Below, in pieces: positions 42,814 to 51,452 of a DNA stretch of 64,000 bases. This DNA comes from Candidatus Fraserbacteria bacterium (GTDB lineage: Bacteria > Bipolaricaulota > Bipolaricaulia > RBG-16-55-9 > JAJCYT01). The stretch spans positions 1 to 64,000 of the forward strand of contig JAJCYT010000035.1 in NCBI GenBank assembly GCA_029262795.1, written 5' to 3'. Numbering within the stretch: position 1 is the first letter of the stretch; each line of letters begins with the position of its first letter. The notes under the pieces were generated by a model. That model saw nothing but the letters and a program-made list of their open reading frames with translations, did no database searches and was not told the origin of the DNA. Both the position numbers and the translations under genes were made by a program.

Positions 42814-44007
42814 TTAGGACCAAGCTTTTAAAGCCAGACTTGCCACTCGTTGTTCAATTTCATAGGGAACCACTTGGGGTTCATGCTGAAGTGTTTTGGG
42901 ATGTTCCATGTGAAAGGCAAGGCTGAGCGATTGAAGCGCCAAACCCAGGTCCATCACTTCGATGGGGTTGCCGTCGGCGGCGGCGAGGTTGATGAGGTTG
43001 CCTTCTCCCAACAGATAAATGTGGTTGCCGTTGAGTAGTTCGTAGGATTCGATGTGCTGATCTAACGTTTCTTGGGTGCGGGCCTGTTCACGCAGGGCGG
43101 GGAGTTCCATTTCATCTTCAAAATGACCGGCATTGCAGAGCAGCACCCCGTCTTTCATTTGGCCAAACTCAGCCATGCCCAACACGCCAGAGCGCCCCGT
43201 GACCGTAATAACGATGTCGGCATCAGGTAAAGCATCTTCGAGCGTGGCGGTTTGAAACCCTTCCAGGTGGGCTTCCAACTGTGCGAGCGGATTGAGGTCT
43301 ACAACAGTGACGTGAGCGCCTGCCCCTCTCATGTACTTGGCGACACCCTGTCCGCAAAAGCCATAGCCAATGACGGTGGTGCGCTTGCCGCCCATGAGCA
43401 GCCTTGTGGCCCGCATGATGGCATCAATAACGCCTTGGCCTACACCGTAACGATTCTCGATAATGCGCTTGGCTTGCGTGTCATTGATAACCAGCGTGGG
43501 AAAATAAAACGAATCGTAACTCTCTCGAAGCCGCGTGGCCCCAGTGGTTGTTTCTTCCGTGGCCCCAATGATTTTTTGCTGAAGGTGCTGATATTCAGCT
43601 TTATCATGGACAAAAGCGTGAAGATCTCCGCCATTGTCTGCAATCAGATCAGGATCGTCATCAAGCACCCGCCCAATGTTTTCCAGGTGATCATCAAACG
43701 TTTCTGAATTCCAGGCGTAGACATTGACCCCGCACTCTTTCACCAGCCAAGCGGCGGTGTCATCCTTCGTTGTTTTAGGGCTTCCGGTGATAGAAACTTC
43801 CGCACCGCCCGCCATCAGTGTTTGCACCCATACTGCGGTTTTAGGTTCTACATGAAGACAGATGCCTATACGCCTGCCTGCAAACGGTTTTGTTTTCTCA
43901 AACTGTTCACAGATGCTGGCGAGGATGGGCATGTTTAACGATGCCCATCCCACCCGTAATTTGCCTTGTTCGGCTAAATCAATATCTTCAATTTTGTGTT
44001 GACTCAA
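42814..44007 (-). CDS. S-adenosylhomocysteine hydrolase homologue with altered substrate pocket
   Basis: The two-domain AdoHcy hydrolase fold is clear: TEETTTGATRLRES, VINDTQAKRIIENRYG, the NAD loop VIGYGFCGQGVAKYMRGAGA and LLCNAGHFEDEME. At 397 residues it is short and lacks the C-terminal PDHYRY tail. Against the human enzyme (numbers from memory) Lys186 and Glu156 are kept, but Thr57 is Glu (HVEPKTAV), Asp131 is Asn (ADNGGDL) and Asp190 is Glu. Those residues bind the substrate, so it may act on a different nucleoside thioether. The start is TTG 44007, 3 nt after the carbonic anhydrase stop. Confidence 0.85.
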   Translation of the reverse strand: MSQHKIEDIDLAEQGKLRVGWASLNMPILASICEQFEKTKPFAGRRIGICLHVEPKTAVWVQTLMAGGAEVSITGSPKTTKDDTAAWLVKECGVNVYAWNSETFDDHLENIGRVLDDDPDLIADNGGDLHAFVHDKAEYQHLQQKIIGATEETTTGATRLRESYDSFYFPTLVINDTQAKRIIENRYGVGQGVIDAIMRATRLLMGGKRTTVIGYGFCGQGVAKYMRGAGAHVTVVDLNPLAQLEAHLEGFQTATLEDALPDADIVITVTGRSGVLGMAEFGQMKDGVLLCNAGHFEDEMELPALREQARTQETLDQHIESYELLNGNHIYLLGEGNLINLAAADGNPIEVMDLGLALQSLSLAFHMEHPKTLQHEPQVVPYEIEQRVASLALKAWS

Positions 44008-44010
44008 TGA

Positions 44011-44808
44011 TTAATCCATTCCAACATCAAGTGTCACAACGCGGCCGTTCAAAGGCTGCACTGGACGATTGTTGAAATCACAACAGGAATTGCTTAACAA
44101 CGTTTTGAAAAAATTGATCTGAGAAGCTGACATAGTGATCGTTTCGCGCAACAGCAACCATCCAACGCCTTCTGTACAAGGTGGGGTGGTTAAAGACCCA
44201 TTGTAACGATATGTGGTCAAATCATCAGGCAATACGCTGAGTGCATTAAAGGTGCTTTCCAAATGTACTTCTTCACCCGCCGTGCCAGGCAAGCCCGTCC
44301 AAATGGAGGCCAGATCCTGATTGGTTGGACCTTCTTCAATGAGCAACCCCAACACCACAATTGCATCATTTTGTCCGGCAAAGAAGCAACGACCACATAA
44401 GTGAACCAGGTGCATTTCCATCGCAAAAGGCTGACCGTTGATGGTGTGTTCGCTTGGCGCGTGGAAATGGAATTGCAACAGCTCATAGAGATTTTCATTG
44501 AACTCCATAAAGCTGCCCGTTTCATACTCCATTTCGATGGTGTGCCCGTTGTTGAGCAGCAACGCAGGTGCGTTCTGATAGTTGAGTTCAAACTGAGCCA
44601 CCACTTGTTCATCCACATTGAATGTGGCAATGTCGATGGGGGATTGTGATTGACCGTCGTCACAAAGTGCAAATGATGGGTCTAATGATCCCCAATTGTC
44701 GGGGCCAAGATTGCCTGAATAATTCCACGCCACATCTGCAGCCTGACCACCTACGGCGATCAAAATCAACATCAAAAACAAGGTCAGCTTCGCTCTCCAA
44801 CCGTTCAT
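44011..44808 (-). CDS. Alpha-class carbonic anhydrase, exported
   Basis: An AGGAGG site fixes the start at ATG 44808. The signal peptide runs to about GGQAAD. The alpha-CA body shows GQSQSPIDI, the zinc ligands in QFHFHAPSEH and MEMHLVH (two His plus one His), and the substrate-lid region GSLTTPPCTEGVGWLLL. The residues HLCGRCFFAGQND carry an extra pair of cysteines just after the third ligand. It hydrates CO2 in the periplasm. It is the first gene of an operon with the AdoHcy-hydrolase homologue and an acetyltransferase. Confidence 0.93.
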   Translation of the reverse strand: MNGWRAKLTLFLMLILIAVGGQAADVAWNYSGNLGPDNWGSLDPSFALCDDGQSQSPIDIATFNVDEQVVAQFELNYQNAPALLLNNGHTIEMEYETGSFMEFNENLYELLQFHFHAPSEHTINGQPFAMEMHLVHLCGRCFFAGQNDAIVVLGLLIEEGPTNQDLASIWTGLPGTAGEEVHLESTFNALSVLPDDLTTYRYNGSLTTPPCTEGVGWLLLRETITMSASQINFFKTLLSNSCCDFNNRPVQPLNGRVVTLDVGMD

Positions 44809-44898
44809 GTATCCTCCTTGATGATTCCACAACAGGAATGCTTACATTATGGAAAACTTCCCCATCAGATTACAACGACACGTGTCGCTTCAAGCCCC

Positions 44899-45681
44899 TT
44901 ATTGAGCTGCGGCTTCGATGGCCATATCTGCTGCTTCAATGGCAGCGTTGGCTTGCTCAATCGCTGCATCAGCCATTTCAACGGCCATGTCTGCTGCTTC
45001 AATCGCAACGTCTGCGGCTTCGACGGCACGGTCTGCATTTTCAATGGCGCGGTCGGCGGCTACGGTATCGAGTGTTTCTAGTGCGCTTATGGCGGTTCCA
45101 ATAGCAACATCAGCAGCTTCAGTGGCCATACCTGCTGCTTCAATGGTAGCGTCGGCTGCTTCAATGGCACCGTCGGCACTTTCCACGGCTGTATCGGCAG
45201 TTTGAAGAGCGTCGAGTGCTTCATTTAATGCGGCTCTTTGAGAGGCCGATGCGTTGTTGATGGCAGCTTGTACGGCTGTAATGGCAGCTTCAATTTGAAG
45301 GTCCGCATCTTTCACCAATTGATCAATGGCTCCGATGAGGTGATACGTGCCTTCCAACACTTGATCTAATCCCTCAATAACTCGATCTGCAGAACCCACT
45401 AAAAACACGGCAGAGGTAACATCGACGGCTTCGATGGAGGTGTCTGTATCTTCAATCATTCGATCCACAGCTTCAATGATTCGATCTGCGCCCTCAATGA
45501 TTTGATCTAAGGATTTAATAAACTGATCGGCTTCTTTGATTTCATCATCCGCATTTTCGATATTGGTGTCTGCTTGATCAAGAGAGGAAATTTGAAAAAG
45601 GTTGGGAAACCCCAGACTGCCAAAGACAATCAGTGAAATAGCAATTCCCAGCAGAATTAGCCAATGTTTCTTAATCACCAT
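44899..45681 (-). CDS. Membrane-anchored heptad-repeat (coiled-coil) protein
   Basis: The start is taken at ATG 45681, after AAGGGG. One N-terminal helix (HWLILLGIAISLIVFGSLGF) anchors the protein. The remaining 225 residues are almost pure 7-residue repeats. The first block has the form ADxIIEx (EGADRIIEAVDRMIEDTD). A middle stretch has Ala/Gln/Leu (about 128-170). The last block has near-identical EAADxAIEAAD units. This should form one long helix or coiled coil, on one side of the membrane. Similar repeats occur in phase-separated or filament proteins, but I see no named family. It is monocistronic. Confidence 0.75.
   Translation of the reverse strand: MVIKKHWLILLGIAISLIVFGSLGFPNLFQISSLDQADTNIENADDEIKEADQFIKSLDQIIEGADRIIEAVDRMIEDTDTSIEAVDVTSAVFLVGSADRVIEGLDQVLEGTYHLIGAIDQLVKDADLQIEAAITAVQAAINNASASQRAALNEALDALQTADTAVESADGAIEAADATIEAAGMATEAADVAIGTAISALETLDTVAADRAIENADRAVEAADVAIEAADMAVEMADAAIEQANAAIEAADMAIEAAAQ
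44905..45560 (-). repeat. 21-bp coding repeats of the heptad protein
   Basis: The gene is built of 21-bp units encoding heptads such as EAADMAI, with near-identical copies (for example GCTTCAATGGC on the plus strand) at 44930-45180. High similarity of the later units suggests recent copy-number change. Confidence 0.7.
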
Positions 45682-45835
45682 GAACAAACCCCTTTTGTGT
45701 GGTATCCTTGAAAAGATCGCAAAAAAAATGTATTAAATCAGTTTCAACTGTATCCCATCCATTCCTGAAAATTCAATGAATGTTAACTCTATTTCTCATG
45801 ATAATTTTTTATTTGGATGCGGCAAAGATAAGTGT

Positions 45836-46561
45836 TTAGGGAGTTGTCCCCCATAAACAAAAGCGTTCAGATTCTCCTTGGATAGGCCCAATGGCTAGAT
45901 CGGCTTCGAGCTTTTTCAGACCAGTTTGAAAAACATCTTCGTCGATGAGCAACAAGCTGGAATAGGCTTTTTCTCGATAACTGGCAGCATCTGACACCAC
46001 ATAGGTGTCGCTGACAGATTTTTCTTCGAGGTTTCGGTAACCTGATTTGGCCATCAACTGTTTCAGATCTTTGATGAGAGGATAACGCTCCATATCAGCC
46101 AGTGCGCTGTCATAAAAATAATCTGACTGAGGGGTGCGGTTTTTCAACATATCTTGTGTTTCGGTGATGGTACATAATTTGCCCCCCGATTTGAGCACAC
46201 GAAGGGCTTCTTTAAAATAATCTGGTTTACCCTGGACATGATGAATCACATCCACTGAAAACACCAAGTCGAATTGATCAGCTTCCAGAGGTAACTGTTC
46301 AGCCGTGCCATGAAGGAATTGAATGGCAAGATGAGGATGTGTATGGGACAACATGCCAGAGGAAGGGTCTATCCCCCAGCCGCTACAGTTTGTTTGATTG
46401 ACCAGTGCCGAGATGTGATTTCCTGTACCGCAACCAACTTCGAGCACTTTAGAACCTGTGGTGATATTTCCAATTTGAATCAAATTTTCGATCACAGATG
46501 GAAAGGGCAACCGCCCACGCGAATAAGCGCCGGCGAGCGCATCATAGTTGGTTTGATTCAT
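45836..46561 (-). CDS. Class I SAM-dependent methyltransferase
   Basis: The Rossmann motif I is KVLEVGCGTGNHISAL (near residue 38). Motif post-I is GWGIDPSSGML, motif II is DLVFSVDVIHHV, and LKSGGKLCTITETQD follows. The 241-residue protein belongs to the Methyltransf_11 group, which methylates small molecules; the acceptor is unknown. It starts 2 nt after the stop of the gene at 46564 and is probably co-transcribed with it. Confidence 0.92.
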   Translation of the reverse strand: MNQTNYDALAGAYSRGRLPFPSVIENLIQIGNITTGSKVLEVGCGTGNHISALVNQTNCSGWGIDPSSGMLSHTHPHLAIQFLHGTAEQLPLEADQFDLVFSVDVIHHVQGKPDYFKEALRVLKSGGKLCTITETQDMLKNRTPQSDYFYDSALADMERYPLIKDLKQLMAKSGYRNLEEKSVSDTYVVSDAASYREKAYSSLLLIDEDVFQTGLKKLEADLAIGPIQGESERFCLWGTTP

Positions 46562-46563
46562 AA

Positions 46564-46953
46564 TTAATGCTGAAGCACCTGTACATTTAAGAATTGGCCA
46601 GCTTTGTCAAATTCAATGTCTAGGGAATTATAGTCCATCCCAAAGCCAAGCCAGGCGCCAATATTGTAGCTGATTAACAGGTTTGTCATGGAGAAATCTG
46701 GCTCGCCCAAGCGCTGAAGTATTTGTGATCGTGTTGGCTTTTCTTGATGTATTTGACGCATCAAGTCAGCAACCATTTCTCCACGTGGATTTTTATGATT
46801 CCAATCGTGATCATTTTCTTTCCAAACAGACTCTGAAAATGGCCGATTATCTAGAGGATTATCGAACAAAAATGAAATTTCGGACCAAAACCACAAGCTG
46901 CCTGTAACCAAAGCAATCAAGCCGATACCCAGAAGTGTGAGTGCAGGTTTCAT
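46564..46953 (-). CDS. Small membrane-anchored protein, BamE/SmpA-like domain
   Basis: An N-terminal helix (ALTLLGIGLIALVTGSLWFW) anchors a 100-residue domain. SRSQILQRLGEPDF-like text (TRSQILQRLGEPDFSMTNLL), a tyrosine-rich strand with GFGMDYNSLDIEF, and the end GQFLNVQVLQH follow the pattern of short BamE/SmpA-like domains, where a TxxxVxxxLGxPD helix is typical. There is no lipobox, so it is anchored by the helix. It is the upstream gene of the methyltransferase. The specific function is unknown. Confidence 0.65.
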   Translation of the reverse strand: MKPALTLLGIGLIALVTGSLWFWSEISFLFDNPLDNRPFSESVWKENDHDWNHKNPRGEMVADLMRQIHQEKPTRSQILQRLGEPDFSMTNLLISYNIGAWLGFGMDYNSLDIEFDKAGQFLNVQVLQH

Positions 46954-46997
46954 ATTTTGATGGTATCGGCTTTTTTTATCAATGCAATAAGTTGTTT

Positions 46998-47591
46998 TTA
47001 GTCTGCCAAACGTCCGTTGTAAACCAAGGGATCACTGGCAGCGTATTCTCTGAAGACTTCGATGGCCTTTTCATTGAGCAACCCGTTAATTACATTGATA
47101 CCGCGCTTGTTCAGTTCAGTGATCCAATCGGGATGGCAGGGGCCTTCGTCAAAGCCTGTGATTTCTTCAAGCTCAGGGCCGTCACCACCAACCACAACTT
47201 CACGTACACCCGACCAAGGAATCGCCCCATAGCACATTGCGCAGGGTCGCCAGTTGACGACAAACTGATAATCCGGCATACCTGCACCACCGAGGTCGAA
47301 GGTGCCCAGTTTTTTCTGAGCCAGAGACAGCCCCATAATTTCAGCATGGGCAGCAGAGCAGTTATAAGGCACAACACGATTGACCCCAATGACAATCACT
47401 TTTCCAGAATCGCGTTCAAACACACCGGCAGCAAATGGGCCACCGGTTTCATGTTGGAAATTTTTACGTGAAAATTCAATTACTGTGGCCATGCGATCTT
47501 CCAAGGATTCAATATGAGAAGGCATGTTGTTCAATTCATCAACCGCCCATTGGGGCAAGTCTAGCGTAAAATTCATATCTGTATAACTCAT
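46998..47591 (-). CDS. Nucleoside/nucleobase deaminase family protein
   Basis: The zinc motifs of the cytidine deaminase-like fold are present: HAEIMGLSLAQ with the catalytic Glu, and PCAMCYGAIPWSGV with the two Cys ligands. The layout resembles guanine deaminase and other stand-alone nucleobase deaminases. I place the start at ATG 47591 (MSYTDMNFTLDL), giving 197 residues, since the longer frame begins with a hydrophobic stretch without a site. C-terminal GFDEGPCHPDWITELNKRGI is a family feature. The base it acts on cannot be read. Confidence 0.88.
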   Translation of the reverse strand: MSYTDMNFTLDLPQWAVDELNNMPSHIESLEDRMATVIEFSRKNFQHETGGPFAAGVFERDSGKVIVIGVNRVVPYNCSAAHAEIMGLSLAQKKLGTFDLGGAGMPDYQFVVNWRPCAMCYGAIPWSGVREVVVGGDGPELEEITGFDEGPCHPDWITELNKRGINVINGLLNEKAIEVFREYAASDPLVYNGRLAD

Positions 47592-47655
47592 AACAAAAAT
47601 TATCCTACAGACCAAAGCCTGTAGGAACACTCCTTCCTAATCTAAATGCCAATAA

Positions 47656-47680
47656 CGACCCTAGCACAAATTTAGGGTCG
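47656..47680 (-). terminator. Short hairpin between cupin and deaminase genes
   Basis: An 8-bp perfect stem (CGACCCTA at 47656-47663 with TAGGGTCG at 47673-47680) follows the cupin stop on the minus strand. It has no T-run, so it is a weak terminator candidate. Confidence 0.4.
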
Positions 47681-47693
47681 AGTCAATCGAAGC

Positions 47694-48251
47694 TTAATCC
47701 CACCCGGAAACAAATGTTTTGGCCATCCCTGTTTCGAGGTTAAAAGAATGACGCTTTATCATGCCAATGTTTGCCCCGTAAACATGGATGCCCACACAGG
47801 GTTCGTCGGTGCGGCAACTGACGCGGTGAATGTCTTTGTCCGAGGTACAACAAATATGGACATGTCCGGCTGTCACATCATTGGAGGGCAGTATCTGAAC
47901 ACTGGCCGATTGATCCAATGGCACATTTTCTTCACGCAAAAAGCGTTCTTCATGTTCAGCGCCTTTGTAAATGCCAATGACGCCCCATGTGCCGTGATCG
48001 TGAATGGGCGTAATCTGGCCGGTGTCCAGTATCATAGCAGCGATGCTAAAGCTGTCATCGGCTGCAACATGGACGGGGTGCATTGCATAACCGCGGTCTT
48101 TCATCACCATTTGTTCAGGCGTAAGCAAATCTGGCTCGCCTAGAATGGGTTCTAAAAGATCAGCTACCTTTGCAGTGACTTCAACCTCGGTGCCGCCCTG
48201 AGTAACAATTTTTTCAAGTGCTTCAATAAAGTGTTGCATTGCTTTAGACAT
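47694..48251 (-). CDS. Cysteine-dioxygenase-type cupin protein
   Basis: The first cupin motif reads TPIHDHGTWGVIGIYKGAEHEERF, with two His and one later Glu. TAGHVHICCTSDKDIHRVSC supplies the last His. The 185-residue protein belongs to the predicted metal-dependent cysteine-dioxygenase-like group, which holds one Fe(II). Whether cysteine or another thiol is the substrate is open. GGGAGG precedes the ATG. Confidence 0.85.
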   Translation of the reverse strand: MSKAMQHFIEALEKIVTQGGTEVEVTAKVADLLEPILGEPDLLTPEQMVMKDRGYAMHPVHVAADDSFSIAAMILDTGQITPIHDHGTWGVIGIYKGAEHEERFLREENVPLDQSASVQILPSNDVTAGHVHICCTSDKDIHRVSCRTDEPCVGIHVYGANIGMIKRHSFNLETGMAKTFVSGWD

Positions 48252-48343
48252 AGAAGCCTCCCGTCAATGGATGATAGCATATTTGCTCTACACATTGATC
48301 ATGGTCACAATAAGTGATATTCCGATAGGGCACGGAGGTCACC

Positions 48344-49231
48344 ATGGCCAATATTCAAGAAGGGCTTATTCCATTCAAGGGATTTAACACGTGGTATAAA
48401 ACTGTTGGTGAATGTGAAGACATCAAAATTCCATTGCTTTGTCTTCACGGTGGCCCGGGCTTTAGTCATGATTACTTTGAGCCCTTAGAAGCCTTGGCCG
48501 AATCTGGCAGGCAGGTGGTCTTTTATGATCAATTGGGCAATGGAAAATCAGATCATGTTGACGATCCTGAGATGTGGTCTGTTGAGTTGTTTGTTGAAGA
48601 AGTGGGTGTGATCCGTGAAGCATTAGGTCTAGATCAAGTCCATCTGCTCGGCCAATCCTGGGGTGGGATGCTGGCAATGGAATACATGTTGACTCAGCCT
48701 AATGGTGTTGCCAGTTTGGTTTTGTCAAATACCCTTCCAAGTGCAAAACTCTGGAAAGAAGAAGCTGATCGACTTCGCTCCGAACTTCCTCCCGATGTGT
48801 TGGCAACCCTGATCAAACATGAAGAAGCTGACACCACTGATTCCCCAGAGTACGAGGAAGCCATTGACGTTTACTACCAACGCCACCTCTGTCGCATCAG
48901 CCCAATGCCCGACTGCTTGCAGCGCTCTTTTGATGTGATGGTCAACAACCCACAAGTTTACAACACCCTCTGGGGACCCAATGAATTTCAATCCACCGGC
49001 AAACTCAAAGACTGGGATATCACCCATAGGCTCAATGAAATCAAAACACCCACCTTCGTCCTCAATGGTCGATTTGATGAAGCCACACCGAAAATCGCTG
49101 AAACCATCCACACAGGGATTCCAGGTTCTGAATGGGTTGTTTTTGAAAACAGCTCTCATCTCCCTAATTTAGAAGAAACAGATTTGTTTCTGGAAACCCT
49201 TGAGAGTTTCTTGAAGAAGCAGGAGCAATAA
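48344..49231 (+). CDS. Proline iminopeptidase-family alpha/beta hydrolase
   Basis: PLLCLHGGPGFSHDYFEPL is the HGGPG oxyanion motif of proline iminopeptidases. VFYDQLGNGKS follows, then the nucleophile Ser in LLGQSWGGMLAMEY, Asp in NGRFDEATP and His in ENSSHLPNLEE. The 295-residue enzyme without signal peptide probably removes N-terminal proline or hydrolyses small amides. CGGAGGT precedes ATG 48344. The next hydrolase starts 50 nt later and may share its promoter. Confidence 0.92.
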   Translation: MANIQEGLIPFKGFNTWYKTVGECEDIKIPLLCLHGGPGFSHDYFEPLEALAESGRQVVFYDQLGNGKSDHVDDPEMWSVELFVEEVGVIREALGLDQVHLLGQSWGGMLAMEYMLTQPNGVASLVLSNTLPSAKLWKEEADRLRSELPPDVLATLIKHEEADTTDSPEYEEAIDVYYQRHLCRISPMPDCLQRSFDVMVNNPQVYNTLWGPNEFQSTGKLKDWDITHRLNEIKTPTFVLNGRFDEATPKIAETIHTGIPGSEWVVFENSSHLPNLEETDLFLETLESFLKKQEQ

Positions 49232-49280
49232 TCGGAATTAATGACCATAGAATTTAACAATAACAGGAGAAGAACTAAAT

Positions 49281-50288
49281 ATGGATTATGAAGTATTTGA
49301 GTTAGGGAATGTGACACTTCAAGCTGGCTTGACACTCCGATCAGCTAAATTAGCATACAAGACTTTTGGTCAACTTAATGATGCCAAAAACAACGTTATC
49401 ATTTTTCCAACACATTATTCTGGGCGACATACGGAGAATGAAGCCATCATTGGCGAAGGTAAAGGCTTAGACCCAACAAAGTACTTCATCATCATTCCAA
49501 ATATGTTTGGAAACGGATTGTCGTCCTCTCCTGATAACACACCACTGCCGTTCGATAAAGCACGTTTCCCTCAAATTACCATCTATGACAACGTGATGTA
49601 TCAACATCAACTCATCAAAGAAAAATTTGGTATAGAAAGGATTGCTTTGGTCATGGGGTTTTCGATGGGGGCCCAGCAAGCCTATCATTGGGGTGCGATG
49701 TTCCCTGACATGGTTGAACGGATTATGCCCATTTGTGGATCTGCAAAAACTTCGACACATAATTTTGTATTTCTTGAAGGGGTGAAAGCCGCCTTAACTG
49801 CAGACGATGCCTGGATGGATGGTTGGTATGAAAATCCTCCGACCAAAGGGTTACGTGCCATGGCCAGGGTTTGGGCTGGTTGGGCGTTATCCCAAGCATT
49901 CTATCGCGAAGGATATCATTTAAATGGCCATTCCTCCCTCGAAGACTTTCTGATAAACAGTTGGGAAGGCAGTTTCCTAAAACACGATGCCAATAATTTG
50001 TTGACTATGTTGTGGACTTGGCAAAATGGTGACATTAGCACCAATGAGAAATACAATAGCGATTTTGTGAAAGCGTTAAATGGCATTTCGGCCAAAGCAA
50101 TTGTGATGCCGAGTGAAACCGATTTGTACTTTCCAATGGAAGACAATCTAATTGAAACCAGCCACATGCCAAATGCTGAATGTCGTTCAATTAAATCTAT
50201 CTTTGGACACACTGCTGGTGGCCCAGCCGTTGGAACAGACGATGCGTTGTTTATCGATCATTCTATCAAAGAACTGTTGGCGTCTTAG
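49281..50288 (+). CDS. MetX-like alpha/beta hydrolase (homoserine O-acetyltransferase superfamily)
   Basis: The protein follows the MetX plan: LRSAKLAYKTFGQLNDAKNN, YFIIIPNMFGNGLSSSP, TIYDNVMYQHQLIKEKFGI, the nucleophile Ser in LVMGFSMGAQQAYHWGAMFP, and late Asp/His in SETDLYFPMED and FGHTAGGP. At 335 residues it is shorter than MetX and lacks its full lid; members of this branch are often annotated as hydrolases. AGGAGA precedes ATG 49281. A terminator follows. Confidence 0.88.
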   Translation: MDYEVFELGNVTLQAGLTLRSAKLAYKTFGQLNDAKNNVIIFPTHYSGRHTENEAIIGEGKGLDPTKYFIIIPNMFGNGLSSSPDNTPLPFDKARFPQITIYDNVMYQHQLIKEKFGIERIALVMGFSMGAQQAYHWGAMFPDMVERIMPICGSAKTSTHNFVFLEGVKAALTADDAWMDGWYENPPTKGLRAMARVWAGWALSQAFYREGYHLNGHSSLEDFLINSWEGSFLKHDANNLLTMLWTWQNGDISTNEKYNSDFVKALNGISAKAIVMPSETDLYFPMEDNLIETSHMPNAECRSIKSIFGHTAGGPAVGTDDALFIDHSIKELLAS

Positions 50289-50309
50289 AGTAATCTTTAT
50301 CCAAAAAAT

Positions 50310-50347
50310 AAACCCAATGCCGATGTTTTCACAAAGGCATTGGGTTT
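50310..50347. terminator. Bidirectional terminator
   Basis: A perfect 12-bp stem (AAACCCAATGCC at 50310-50321 with GGCATTGGGTTT at 50336-50347) lies between genes converging at 50288 and 50386. Confidence 0.8.
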
Positions 50348-50385
50348 AGCACCTCCAAGGTTCACTCAGCCGTTTTAACGGGGAG

Positions 50386-50889
50386 TTAAACTTGGACTTC
50401 TGCTATATCGTAGCGTTTGGCATAAGGGGAATCGTCATTGAGCAGATGGAAGGCGTCGTCGCCGCACATTGCCTGCATCATGCAAAGTTGACCCCAGTGA
50501 TACGTGATGTGCCACGCAGGAGTAGTTAATAAGTATTGACGTGATACAGACGAAGTGCCGTCGCTGGTTGGGAGAAAATCGCCCAATGCTTTGTCAGATA
50601 CATTTTGGATGGCTTCAACGGCATTATTGATGCTTTCATCAAAACGAGACAGAGCATCCTCTAATGAAGCTGAGGGTGGTTTTTGTTGAAACTCTGCTTG
50701 ACCGTCTCCCGTGCCTCGCATAATGAAATAGTCCGTGGCGGTGGCGAGATGATCCACTTGTTCTAAAGCAGACATGGTGCCTTCGTGAGGTTTCCAACTC
50801 AGTTTGTCCGTCGGTATTTTTGAAAGATCGTATTTAAAGTAATCAGCCTGGGTCAAAAGATGTTTGGCCTGGTCTTGTTGAAAGCTCAT
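50386..50889 (-). CDS. DinB family protein
   Basis: This 167-residue DinB-like four-helix protein has VDHLATATDYFIMR and HITYHWGQLCMMQAMCGDD, the regions that hold the metal ligands. It is a second DinB protein in the window and is only distantly like that at 16797. AAAAGGAG precedes the ATG. It is divergent from an HxlR regulator across a palindromic operator, which suggests control by that regulator. Confidence 0.87.
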   Translation of the reverse strand: MSFQQDQAKHLLTQADYFKYDLSKIPTDKLSWKPHEGTMSALEQVDHLATATDYFIMRGTGDGQAEFQQKPPSASLEDALSRFDESINNAVEAIQNVSDKALGDFLPTSDGTSSVSRQYLLTTPAWHITYHWGQLCMMQAMCGDDAFHLLNDDSPYAKRYDIAEVQV

Positions 50890-50942
50890 CTGTTCTCCTT
50901 TTGATGTGCGTTATAACTGTTGTTCGGTATTTTTTAGTTTGA

Positions 50943-50971
50943 AAAACAACTTTCTTTTAGAAAGTTGTTTT
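50943..50971. promoter_or_regulatory. Palindromic operator between dinB-like and hxlR-like genes
   Basis: A perfect inverted repeat with 13-bp arms (AAAACAACTTTCT at 50943-50955, AGAAAGTTGTTTT at 50959-50971) and a 3-bp centre lies in the divergent gap. A dimeric winged-helix regulator such as HxlR would fit it. The binding is inferred from position. Confidence 0.6.
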
Positions 50972-51029
50972 GATCTTAGCCCATTTCCGTTTAAAATGCA
51001 AGGGACAAATCGATTAACAGAAAGGCTTC

Positions 51030-51452
51030 ATGAGCAGGATAAAAACACAATCAAGTTGTCCCATCAGCAATACGCTCAGTCACTTGGGTGACAAGTGGAG
51101 CCTGTTGATTATTCGGGACATGATGTTTTTGGGAAAGCAAAATTACACGGCATTTATGGAATCCCCCGAAGGCATTTCAACCAAAATTCTGGCTCAACGA
51201 CTGAAGGCTTTGGAAGATGAAGGCATTGTTTCAAAACATCGCGATCCAGACAATCAATCAAAAAACATTTATCAACTGACTGAAAAAGGCATTGATCTGA
51301 TGCCGATTGTTGTTGAAATGTCCATCTGGTCTACCACACATGTCGATGGTGTTGATGTGAATGCTGGTCACATGAACGCCATTCGAGAAGATAAGGCGGC
51401 GTTTCTAAAAACAGCTATGAAACGTTTAAAAAATCAACTCAAGGCATTTTAG
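51030..51452 (+). CDS. HxlR family transcriptional regulator
   Basis: The winged helix is recognisable from the N-terminal Cys (SSCPISNTLSHLGDKWSLLIIRDM), through GISTKILAQRLKALEDEGIV (recognition helix) and YQLTEKGIDLMPIVVEM (wing and dimer helix). The one early Cys is the position at which related regulators sense quinones or aldehydes by oxidation. The length of 140 is normal. It probably represses the divergent DinB gene and itself. Its end overlaps the convergent gene at 51439. Confidence 0.92.
   Translation: MSRIKTQSSCPISNTLSHLGDKWSLLIIRDMMFLGKQNYTAFMESPEGISTKILAQRLKALEDEGIVSKHRDPDNQSKNIYQLTEKGIDLMPIVVEMSIWSTTHVDGVDVNAGHMNAIREDKAAFLKTAMKRLKNQLKAF

Noticed and set aside
44622..45205. 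Plus-strand frames opposite the heptad-repeat gene
   Set aside because: The repeats create long open frames on both strands; only the minus strand has a start, ribosome site and membrane anchor.
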